DNA from: Pseudomonas jessenii
GTDB taxonomy: Bacteria > Pseudomonadota > Gammaproteobacteria > Pseudomonadales > Pseudomonadaceae
Length of the DNA stretch: 64,000 bases
Reading direction: 5' to 3'
NCBI RefSeq assembly: GCF_002236115.1
Contig: NZ_NIWT01000005.1
Span: forward strand, 186,001-250,000
The position numbers were made by a program, and so were the translations under genes. Shown here piece by piece: positions 43,514 to 51,927 of this stretch (position 1 is the stretch's first letter; each line of letters begins with the position of its first letter). Below the pieces are notes generated by a model. The model was not told where the DNA came from. It saw only the letters and a program-made list of their open reading frames with translations, and made no database searches.

Positions 43514-45183
43514 TACCAGCTCCTGAACTTGGCGGGCGGGTTGTAGAGGCCACCGGACCACTCCACCAGATCGGCCACGCTTTTCGCCGCGAGCAGTTCG
43601 CGGGTGGCGTCGGTGCGGCGGATGCCGAGGTCTTCGGGCAAGGCGATCAGGCCTTCGCGGCGCATGCGCGCGGTGTCTTTGGGGTTGTGGCGCAGGCCGA
43701 TGGCGGTCACCCCGGCGACGGCGGCGATCATCGCCTGGCGTTCTTCCAGTGAGCGCGCCTTGTACAGGTAGGCGATGCCTTCTTCGGTCAACAAGTGGGT
43801 GACGTCGTCGCCGTAGACCATGATCGGCGCCAGTGGCATGCCGCTTTTCTTCGCCACATCCACCGCATCGAGGGTTTCGACGAAGGTCGGTTTGCCGCCC
43901 TCCTGGAAGGTCTCGACCATCTGCACCACAAGTTTCTTGCCGCGTTCGAGCATCGGCTCGGCCACATCGGTATTGCGCATGTCGAGCCAGGCCGGCGTGC
44001 CATGGCGACGACCGCGTGGGTCGTGGCCCATGTTTGGTGCGCCGCCAAAACCGGCCAGGCGCCCGCGGGTGACGGTGGAAGAATGGCCGTCGCCATCGAC
44101 CTGCAAAGTCGCGCCGATGAACAGGTCCACGGCGTATTGCCCGGCCAGCTGGCTGAACATCCGGTTGGAACGCAGGGAGCCGTCGCGCCCGGTAAAGAAC
44201 ACATCCGGCCGCGCCGCAATGTAGTTCTCCATCCCCAGTTCGGTGCCAAAGCAATGCACGCTTTCGACCCAACCACTTTCAATCGCCGGGATCAGCGTCG
44301 GGTGCGGGTTGAGCGTCCAGTTGCGGCAGATCTTGCCTTTGAGGCCGAGGGATTCGCCGTAGGTCGGCAGAATCAATTCGATGGCAGCGGTGTTGAAACC
44401 GATGCCGTGGTTGAGGGATTGCACGTTGTGTTTTTCGTAGATCCCGCGAATCGCCATCATCGCCATCAGCACGTGCACAGGCTTGATGTGCCGAGGGTCG
44501 CGGGTGAACAGCGGTTCGATATAGAACGGCTTGTCGGCCACCACCACGAAGTCGACCCAGGACGCGGGGATGTCGACGCGCGGCAGGTCGCTGACGTCGT
44601 CCACCAACTGGTTGACCTGGACGATGACGATGCCGTCGCTGAAGGCCGCCGGCTCGATCAGCGCCGGGGTGTCTTCGGTGCTCGGCCCGGTGTAGATGTT
44701 GCCGGCGCGGTCGGCCATGAACCCGGCCGACAACACGACGTTGGGAATCAGGTCCACCACCAGCCGTGCGTAAAGTTCGATGTAGGTGTGGATCGCGCCG
44801 ACTTCCAGCAGGCCGTCTTCAAGCAACTGGCTGATGCGCAGGCTCTGGGTGCCGGCGAAAGAGAAGTCGAGTTTGCGGGCGATGCCCCGTTCGAACAGAT
44901 CCAGGTGCTCGGAGCGTCCGACGCTGGGCATGATCATGTGCAGGTCATGCAGCTTCGCGGGGTCGGCCTTGGCCAGGGAGCGCGAAAGGAAATCCGCCTG
45001 CTTCTGGTTGTTGCCTTCGAGCACCACGCGGTCGCCGGGCAGAATCAGCGCTTCAAGCGCCGCGACGATGTTGTCGGTGGGCAACACCACACCGTCGGCA
45101 AGACCTCGCACCAGCTCGAGGCGCCGCTGCTTTTCGCTGCGCCGCCGCGTCCATCGCGAGTCGGGGGATATTGTTGTTGTCAT
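43513..45183 (-). CDS. mdcA: Malonate decarboxylase alpha subunit
   Basis: 556 aa CoA-transferase-like subunit moving the ACP between acetyl and malonyl: acetyl-ACP + malonate to malonyl-ACP + acetate. Motifs: VVLEGNNQKQADFLSRSLAK, IHTYIELYARLVVDLIPNVV, LNHGIGFNTAAIELILPTYG, GGAPNMGHDPRGRRHG. First gene of a tightly overlapping operon mdcABCDEGHLM. GGAGTGGTC precedes ATG 45183. Expected to be activated by MdcR with malonate. Confidence 0.96.
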   Translation of the reverse strand: MTTTISPDSRWTRRRSEKQRRLELVRGLADGVVLPTDNIVAALEALILPGDRVVLEGNNQKQADFLSRSLAKADPAKLHDLHMIMPSVGRSEHLDLFERGIARKLDFSFAGTQSLRISQLLEDGLLEVGAIHTYIELYARLVVDLIPNVVLSAGFMADRAGNIYTGPSTEDTPALIEPAAFSDGIVIVQVNQLVDDVSDLPRVDIPASWVDFVVVADKPFYIEPLFTRDPRHIKPVHVLMAMMAIRGIYEKHNVQSLNHGIGFNTAAIELILPTYGESLGLKGKICRNWTLNPHPTLIPAIESGWVESVHCFGTELGMENYIAARPDVFFTGRDGSLRSNRMFSQLAGQYAVDLFIGATLQVDGDGHSSTVTRGRLAGFGGAPNMGHDPRGRRHGTPAWLDMRNTDVAEPMLERGKKLVVQMVETFQEGGKPTFVETLDAVDVAKKSGMPLAPIMVYGDDVTHLLTEEGIAYLYKARSLEERQAMIAAVAGVTAIGLRHNPKDTARMRREGLIALPEDLGIRRTDATRELLAAKSVADLVEWSGGLYNPPAKFRSW

Positions 45184-45306
45184 GACCACTCCACGGGTTC
45201 GCTGTCGTGGGGGTCACCTTAGGAGTGTTGGTTGGGGGTATCAATCAAGCAGAGTGGTGGATCGTTACGCTCAGGTTAATGATCGAGATCTGCGTCGTTC
45301 ATGCGG

Positions 45307-45390
45307 GCCTCTTCGCGGGCAAGCCCGCTCCCACAGGGTTTTGTGTTCACCACAGATCAACTGTGGGAGCGGGCTTGCCCGCGAAGAGGC
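45307..45390. repeat. REP pair, tail-in orientation
   Basis: CTTCGCGGGCAAGCCCGCTC and inverted GAGCGGGCTTGCCCGCGAAG around a short AT-richer loop, between mdcA and chpC. Confidence 0.87.
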
Positions 45391-45415
45391 CGGTGCAGTC
45401 AACGCAAGACCGCGA

Positions 45416-45877
45416 TCAGATGGTCAACCCGGCATCCACCAGCAACGCCTCCAGCGCCAGCAGATCCGGCACCTTGGCCACTTGCTCGCCCACCTGTACC
45501 GCTGCCTGCTCCAGCGGACACAACGGCACATCCACATAACTCAACTGGCTATCGAGCTTGCAGGAGCGCGGAATCCCCTGCACCAGCAGGGCGATGAATT
45601 TCAGCTCGGGGCGCCCGCCCAGGGCGTTGAGAATGACGATCCGCGCGCGTTCGCCGATGACAATTTTCTGCGCGCATGCCGACTCGAAACTCAGCAGCGG
45701 AATCTGCCGGTCACGCCATGTCACCAGGCCTAGGTACCACGGCGGCGTGTCGAGGTCGAACGTCCCCGGCTGCTGGTAATCGATCAGCTCGGCAACGGCG
45801 ACGTTGGGCAGGATCAGGTTGCGGTCGGCCAACGGCAGCAGCAGGCCGGTGAGGTTGCTGGTGCGGTGCTCAAGCAT
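45416..45877 (-). CDS. chpC: CheW-like chemotaxis coupling protein ChpC
   Basis: 153 aa CheW fold: LTGLLLPLADRNLILPNVAV at the start, the PPWYLGLVTWRDRQIPLLSF core and ARIVILNALGGRPELKFIAL. Scaffold in the Pil-Chp array. ATG at 45877 overlaps the chpA stop by eight bases. It is the last gene of the cluster; chpB, chpD and chpE are not seen. Confidence 0.88.
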   Translation of the reverse strand: MLEHRTSNLTGLLLPLADRNLILPNVAVAELIDYQQPGTFDLDTPPWYLGLVTWRDRQIPLLSFESACAQKIVIGERARIVILNALGGRPELKFIALLVQGIPRSCKLDSQLSYVDVPLCPLEQAAVQVGEQVAKVPDLLALEALLVDAGLTI

Positions 45878-48800
45878 GGGTCTTGCTCCACAAGGCGATG
45901 CTTTCGAGCAGCACCGATTCCTGGTACGGCTTGCCAAGGTAGTCGTTGACGCCAATGGCCATGGCGCGGTCGCGGTGTTTCTGTCCGGTGCGGGAGGTGA
46001 TCATGATGATCGGCAGGTGTTGCAGGCGTTCGTCGTTGCGCACCTGGGTCGCGACTTCGAAGCCATCCATGCGCGGCATCTCGATGTCCAGCAGCATCAG
46101 GTCGGGCATGTGCTCTTCCAGCAGCAGCATGGCATCGACTCCGTCCTTGGCGGTCAGCACGCTCATACCGTGGCGTTCGAGCAAGCGGCTGGTGACCTTG
46201 CGCACGGTGACCGAGTCGTCGACCACCATCACCAGCAGCGGCCGATGCGGTTCGGCCTCGACCTCTTGCCCCGCCGGACGCTGGGGCACACGGGCCTGCA
46301 TGGCGCGGATCGGCGCCAGCAAATCCAGAATCAGCACCACCCGGCCGTCCCCGAGAATCGTCGCCCCGGACACCCCTTGCACCGCCGCAAATTGCGGCCC
46401 CAGGCTCTTGACCACGATTTCGCGAGTGCCGGCCATGGCATCCACCAGCACCGCGATGTGCCGTTCGTTGCACTGCACCAGCAACACCGGCAATGGCAGG
46501 CTCTGGCCCAACAGCTTCGGGCGCGGGCTGGTTTTCAGCAGCTCCCCCAGATAGCACAGCTCGTAATGTTGGCCGGCGTATTCGTAGATTGGCGAATCGA
46601 AGCGGAAATACCCTTCGAGTTCATTGGGCAGAACGCGAACGATGCCGTCGATGGTATTGAGCGGGATCGCGTATTGGTCCTCACCGCACTGCACCATCAA
46701 CGCCCGGTTGACCGATACGGTAAACGGCAGGCGAATGCGAAAATGCACGCCCTGCCCGGGCACCGAGTCAATGCTCATGGTGCCGCCCAGTTGTCGCACC
46801 TCTTCATGCACCACGTCCATGCCGACGCCGCGCCCGGAGATCTGGGTGATTTTTTCGGCGGTGGAAAAACCCGGTTGCAGGATGAACTGCAACACGTCGT
46901 GATCACTGATGATGCTGTCCGGGGCGAGCAGGCCGCGCTTGATCGCCTTGCGCCGCACCGCGTCCAGCGGTACACCGGCGCCGTCGTCGCGGATGTCGAA
47001 AATGATGTCGCCGCCTTCGCGCAGCAGATCGAGGGTGATTTTCCCCTTGGCCGGCTTCCCCGCCGCCAACCGCACTTCAACGGACTCCAGGCCATGGTCG
47101 ACGGCGTTGCGCAGCATGTGTTCCAGCGGCGCGGCCATGCGTTCGAGAACGTTGCGATCCATCTCGCCTTCGGCGTTGTCGACGATGAAATCCACGTCCT
47201 TGCCCAGTTCGCTGGACACCTGCCGGACGATGCGCTGCAAACGCGGGAGCATGCGTTCGAACGGCACCATGCGCGTGCGCATCAGGCCTTCCTGCAGTTC
47301 GGTGTTGATGCGGCCCTGCTGTTGCAGGAGGTTTTCCGTGTCCTGATTGCGTCGCTCGAGGGTTTCCTTGAGGTCGAGCAAGTCAGAAGCCGACTCGAAC
47401 AATGCCCGGGACAGTTGCTGCAACTGTGAGTGGCGGTCCATTTCCAGCGGGTCGAATTCCTCGTAGCCCAGGCGTTCGGCCTCGACTTGCTGGCGGCTGA
47501 GGATCCGCCCCTGGGTTTCGGTATCGAGGCGGCGCAACTGGTCGCGCATCCGCTCGATAGTGGTCTCCATCTCATTCAGGGCGATGTGCGCATCGTTGAC
47601 CTGTTGTTCGATTCGGCCACGGAAGATCGATGTTTCACCGGCCAGGTTGACCAGATCGTCGAGCAGCTCCGCCGAGACCTTGACCATGTCCGCGCCGGCA
47701 TCGGAGGGCGGCGCCAGCGGCTCGGGCTTGGGCGTGGCCGACGGCGCAACCGACGCGGGTGTTTCCGGCACGGCCGGATGGCTGAAGTTCTTGATCGCAT
47801 CGATCAAGCGATCGGCCGGCGGCATCGGCTCACCGGCGCGGGCCGCATCGAGCATCTGCGCCAGGCGGTCATGGCTGCGCTGCAACAGCGCGAACAACGG
47901 CTCCGTCGGTTGCAGCACGCCGGTGGACAGGCCTTCGTAGAGGAACTCCAGTTCATGGGCCAGATCACCAATCGCGGCGATTTCCACCATGCGCGCACCG
48001 CCCTTGAGGGTGTGCAGATCGCGCAGCAGGGTTTCCACTTCCTGACGACTCGAAGGCTGGGCCTGCCAGCGCTCAAGCGCCGCCCCGGAGCTTTCGATAA
48101 TGTCGAAACCTTCCTCGAGAAAGATCTCCAGCAATTCAGTATCGTGCGCAGCCGCGTCGCTGCCGGTCGCCTGCCGGGTCCCCTCGGCGACACCCGCATG
48201 CCCTTGACGGTAGGCACGAATGGCTTCGATCAGCTCACGGGAATCGTCCAGCGGCTGGTTGAGTTGCAACTGTTCAAGGTACAACGCCAGTCGCTCATGA
48301 CTCTGTTTGAGCAGCACCGCCAGTGAATCGCTGAAGGCATAACGACGGTCCACCAGACCCTGGTAAAGGCTTTCCAGCTCATGGGCCAGATCGCCGACCG
48401 GCCCGACCCCGGCCATGCGCGCACCGCCTGTGAGGGTGTGCAAATCCCGTTGCAGGGACGACAGCGGCGCGGCGTTGTCCGAATCGCGCAACCAGCGCTG
48501 CAAGGCCTGACCGGCGCTTTCGAGGATATCCACCGCTTCTTCAAGGAAGATCGCAACGATTTCATCGTCCAGTTCGCGCCCCTCTCCTGTAGGAGCGAGT
48601 TCGCTCGCGATGGGCGTTAACGATGACGCGTTGTCATTGGATAAGCGCGGCGCATTTGAGTCCATCGCGAGCGAGCTCGCTCCTACAGGGGCAGGGGGTA
48701 GCGTGCGCTCAAGTTCCTTGGTGGCAGAACCCAGTTCGCGAATGCTCAGGCTTCGGCTGCCATCGCTGCGGATCAGGCCCATGGCCGACGGGTCAAGGCT

Positions 48801-51800
48801 CTCGTCGAGCAGCTCGCGCAAGGCCCTGATCCGTTGCGGCTGCGGGCTGACTTCCTGACCGGCAGCCAGTTCGTCGAGCATGTTGATCAGCGCTTCGTGG
48901 GCACCCTGTGCTTCATGGAAAAACCGCTCGCTGACCGCCAGGCTGCTTTCTTCCACGGCACCGTACAGGTCGAGCAACGCTTCGCACAACTCGTCCACCG
49001 GGTGCAGGTCGGCCAGATGGGCGCCTTCGCCGAGGGTGGTCAATTCGTCCAGCAGCGCGCTGAGCTCCTGACGTTCGCCGGGGTGTTGCTGCCAACGTTG
49101 CAACAGGCTTTCGGCGTCCAGCAGGATGTCCATGCCCTGGGCGAGGAAGTTGTTGATCAGTTGCGGGTCGCGCTTGATTCGCAGCCCGGTGTTCGGTGTG
49201 CTCAGGAGGTTTGCCAGGCGCTCGGCCAGCTGCGCCCTGGCGCGCTCGGTCAAACCCTGGGCACCGGGAATTTCCGCCAGCGGATCGCGCTTGAGCTGGC
49301 GCAAGCCGAGGCGAAACAGTCCTTCTGCCTCCAGCAGCAATTCGACTTCATCCAGATCCAGCGCGATCAGGTGCGCCTTGTATTCCCGGGCCAGTTGATC
49401 CAGGGGCGCGGCCAGCTCGGCAATCGGCAACACACCGGCCATATAAGCGCTGCCCTTGAGGGTGTGCAAGGCGCGCTGCAATTCGTCGCTGGCCTGCAAC
49501 GGCACATGTTCGGCGGCCTGATCAAGGAAGCGATTGAGGCTGCCCAAGTGGGTTTCGGCCTCTTTGCGAAAGATCTCCAGCAACAGCGGATCGAGGGCCG
49601 CGACATCTTGCGTATCCTCATCGGACACCGGTTCATCGCCCTTGGCCAGGGCATGGGCGCGGGCGGCCAACTGATCAACATCGTTGCGCTGACGCTGGGC
49701 ATTGGCGGCGTATTCAGCCACCAGCTCCGGCAGCAGATGCAGCACATCGCCGATCAGTTGCTGCACCGTAGCGCCCGGCTCCACACTGTTCTCCAGTACG
49801 CGATTGAGCAGGTTTTCCACGGCCCAGGCCAGCTCGCCCAGCACCAGGGCGCGCACCATGCGGCCACTGCCCTTGAGGGTATGGAAGGCACGGCGCAACT
49901 CACTCAGGGCCGAGCGGTTGTCTGGGTTGGCGGACCAGCGCGGCAAGTAATCGCGCAGGATTTCCAGGACTTCGTCGGTTTCTTCGAGGAACACTTCGCG
50001 CAGTTCTTCGTCCACCGGCTCTTCGCCTGCGGGTGGCGGCAGCAGGCTGCCCGGAGTGTTCAGCGCGGGCGGATTCAGAGTCGAAACCGGACTGGCGAGC
50101 ACATCGGCCAAGGTCTGGACGACCTGTGGATCCTCCAGCTCCTGCATCATCTGCATGACCTGCGCCTGGGTCGGGTTGAGCACATCATCAAGCACTGGCA
50201 CATGCTGCTCACTGGGGAAAAAACCGAGGTTCGCCAGGCTTTTTTCCGCGACATCGAGCAGGTTTTCGCCCTGCGCTTGCGGGTCATCACCGAGGCGTTC
50301 GAGATAGTACTCGATGCTGGTGATCACATCGGCCAGGCTGTCCAGTTCCTGCCAGCCCGGTTGACCCGGCTCGAGCAACAGGTGCTCGCGAATAAAGTGG
50401 TTGCAGGTTTCGACCAGGCTCGCCGCCCGGCTCAACGGAATCATCGCCAGCGCCCCGCGCACCTGGGTGAGCAAGGCCGGCAACGCCTGCAAGTGCTGGC
50501 GGTCCCAATCGGCGTCGATGTAGTCGACAATCATGTCCTTGGCCTGCTGCAAACAGATGCGGGCCTCCTTGATCACGATCTGATGGATCTGCGTCAGGTC
50601 GGTGGTGGGCAGGCGGTTGTCGTCCTGGCTCTCCGGCTCCACGGTACCGACCATGCCGGCCAGCGTCGCTTCGACGTACAACAAGGCCCCTGCAACGTCC
50701 ATGAGGATCGCATCGTTGGGTTCGCGCTGGCCCTGAGCGAGGCTGAGCACCACCGCCAATTGATCGATGATCACCTTGCGCGGCTGGCCGAAGCCCAGGA
50801 CCGCCAGGGTGTCGGCGATTTGCCGCAGCGGCGCCAGCAGGCTGTCGAGGTCGGAAGTGTGCTGGCGGTCACTGCGCACGAACAGGTCCAGGCGCTCCTT
50901 GACCCGCACCAGCTCTTCGCACAGCGCAGCCAGCACCGAGCGCATGGCGTCGCGGTCGGGACCGGCCAGGCGCGCGCGTTCTTCATCGACCATCACGCTG
51001 TCGGGCAGCGCGTCGTCCAGTGAGTAGCGTTCTTTCATGGTCAGCATCTGCCCGGTGGGATGTTCGGCCTTGGCAATATAGAAGAGCAAACTCTTGAGCA
51101 GCTCCGGCGGGGCCGGCTGGTTGATGCCAGGCATGCCTTGTTCGAGCAGGCGCTTGAGTTCCTTGTCGGCATCCTTGAACAGGCTGCGCAAGGCCGGGCT
51201 ATTGGCGATCGCACCGCCCTGCATGCCTTCGACCAGCGCCGATGCCACCTGCCATAACGGGCTCAGGGGGGCGTTGTCGCACAGTGCTTCGAGGCGGGTG
51301 AATACCTTGGCCAGGTAATCGAGGTTGGTGTCGTTGTCCTGTTCACGCAAAAATCCGACCAGCGCCATTTGCAGCATCTGCCGCAGCTTTCGCAGCACAC
51401 CGGGCAATTCGGCCGGTTCCAACTGCGCCAGCGCTTGTGCGTCCAACGCTGGCAACTCGGGCAATTGCGGGCTGAACAGGCTGGTTTCCGACAGCAGGCT
51501 TTCGCCGCGGGCGCTGCGCAGGTCGTTGATCAGTGGCAACACCACCAGTGGCAAGTCGCGGCGCGCGCCTTGCACCCGGTCCAGGTAGATCGGCAACTGC
51601 CCCAGGGCCTGCATCAACAGGTGCAACGCCTCGTCGCGATGGCTGACACGGTTGCCCTGCAAGGCCATGGCCAGTTGTTCCATTTCTTCGGCGAGCAACG
51701 CCGCGCCGTAGAACTCGACCATCTGCAAACTGCCGTGAACCTGATGGATGCACGAAAGACTTGCATCCAGCGCTTGCGTCGCCTGCGGGTCATCGAGCAG

Positions 51801-51890
51801 GTTTTCAATCGCGTGATGAGCCTGTTTCAGCGTTTCGGCAATCTCGCCCTTGACCCACTCGAGGGCCACATAGTCGTGCCGATCACCCAT
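45870..51890 (-). CDS. chpA: Hybrid chemotaxis histidine kinase ChpA
   Basis: 2006 aa, shorter than P. aeruginosa ChpA (about 2470). HPt modules: IHQVHGSLQM (about 47), FHTLKGSGRM (about 668), LHTLKGSAYM (about 808), LHTLTGGARM (about 1150), LHTLKGGARM (about 1290), plus a degenerate one without His (VRGALAMIPL). Then the CheA-like dimerisation helix, HATPase (HMLRNAVDHG about 1593, GRGVGMD about 1687), CheW-like domain and C-terminal receiver with Asp in LMLLDIEMPRMDG (about 1936). Kinase of the twitching/surface-sensing pathway, phosphorylating PilG and PilH. Residues 1068-1101 are a translated REPIN. ATG 51890 follows GGAGTGGTT. Confidence 0.95.
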   Translation of the reverse strand: MGDRHDYVALEWVKGEIAETLKQAHHAIENLLDDPQATQALDASLSCIHQVHGSLQMVEFYGAALLAEEMEQLAMALQGNRVSHRDEALHLLMQALGQLPIYLDRVQGARRDLPLVVLPLINDLRSARGESLLSETSLFSPQLPELPALDAQALAQLEPAELPGVLRKLRQMLQMALVGFLREQDNDTNLDYLAKVFTRLEALCDNAPLSPLWQVASALVEGMQGGAIANSPALRSLFKDADKELKRLLEQGMPGINQPAPPELLKSLLFYIAKAEHPTGQMLTMKERYSLDDALPDSVMVDEERARLAGPDRDAMRSVLAALCEELVRVKERLDLFVRSDRQHTSDLDSLLAPLRQIADTLAVLGFGQPRKVIIDQLAVVLSLAQGQREPNDAILMDVAGALLYVEATLAGMVGTVEPESQDDNRLPTTDLTQIHQIVIKEARICLQQAKDMIVDYIDADWDRQHLQALPALLTQVRGALAMIPLSRAASLVETCNHFIREHLLLEPGQPGWQELDSLADVITSIEYYLERLGDDPQAQGENLLDVAEKSLANLGFFPSEQHVPVLDDVLNPTQAQVMQMMQELEDPQVVQTLADVLASPVSTLNPPALNTPGSLLPPPAGEEPVDEELREVFLEETDEVLEILRDYLPRWSANPDNRSALSELRRAFHTLKGSGRMVRALVLGELAWAVENLLNRVLENSVEPGATVQQLIGDVLHLLPELVAEYAANAQRQRNDVDQLAARAHALAKGDEPVSDEDTQDVAALDPLLLEIFRKEAETHLGSLNRFLDQAAEHVPLQASDELQRALHTLKGSAYMAGVLPIAELAAPLDQLAREYKAHLIALDLDEVELLLEAEGLFRLGLRQLKRDPLAEIPGAQGLTERARAQLAERLANLLSTPNTGLRIKRDPQLINNFLAQGMDILLDAESLLQRWQQHPGERQELSALLDELTTLGEGAHLADLHPVDELCEALLDLYGAVEESSLAVSERFFHEAQGAHEALINMLDELAAGQEVSPQPQRIRALRELLDESLDPSAMGLIRSDGSRSLSIRELGSATKELERTLPPAPVGASSLAMDSNAPRLSNDNASSLTPIASELAPTGEGRELDDEIVAIFLEEAVDILESAGQALQRWLRDSDNAAPLSSLQRDLHTLTGGARMAGVGPVGDLAHELESLYQGLVDRRYAFSDSLAVLLKQSHERLALYLEQLQLNQPLDDSRELIEAIRAYRQGHAGVAEGTRQATGSDAAAHDTELLEIFLEEGFDIIESSGAALERWQAQPSSRQEVETLLRDLHTLKGGARMVEIAAIGDLAHELEFLYEGLSTGVLQPTEPLFALLQRSHDRLAQMLDAARAGEPMPPADRLIDAIKNFSHPAVPETPASVAPSATPKPEPLAPPSDAGADMVKVSAELLDDLVNLAGETSIFRGRIEQQVNDAHIALNEMETTIERMRDQLRRLDTETQGRILSRQQVEAERLGYEEFDPLEMDRHSQLQQLSRALFESASDLLDLKETLERRNQDTENLLQQQGRINTELQEGLMRTRMVPFERMLPRLQRIVRQVSSELGKDVDFIVDNAEGEMDRNVLERMAAPLEHMLRNAVDHGLESVEVRLAAGKPAKGKITLDLLREGGDIIFDIRDDGAGVPLDAVRRKAIKRGLLAPDSIISDHDVLQFILQPGFSTAEKITQISGRGVGMDVVHEEVRQLGGTMSIDSVPGQGVHFRIRLPFTVSVNRALMVQCGEDQYAIPLNTIDGIVRVLPNELEGYFRFDSPIYEYAGQHYELCYLGELLKTSPRPKLLGQSLPLPVLLVQCNERHIAVLVDAMAGTREIVVKSLGPQFAAVQGVSGATILGDGRVVLILDLLAPIRAMQARVPQRPAGQEVEAEPHRPLLVMVVDDSVTVRKVTSRLLERHGMSVLTAKDGVDAMLLLEEHMPDLMLLDIEMPRMDGFEVATQVRNDERLQHLPIIMITSRTGQKHRDRAMAIGVNDYLGKPYQESVLLESIALWSKTHA
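48588..48687. repeat. REPIN (100-bp class) inside the chpA coding sequence
   Basis: TGTAGGAGCGAGTTCGCTCG and complement, with the GTTAACGATGACGCG centre, wholly inside chpA between the third and fourth canonical HPt modules. Translated without a stop (PVGASSLAMDSNAPRLSNDN..., PIASELAPTG). Confidence 0.93.
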
Positions 51891-51927
51891 AACCACTCCA
51901 ATCACAATTCAGATACCCATGGGCGGT

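Noticed and set aside
42632..44272. 546-codon frame containing mdcB with a 250-residue N-terminal extension
   Set aside because: The extension is mdcA read in the wrong frame; MdcB starts at 43513, where MHALNLQ begins and overlaps the mdcA stop.
48834..51023. 729-codon plus-strand open frame opposite chpA
   Set aside because: Antisense shadow of ChpA, whose HPt modules are clearly coded on the minus strand.
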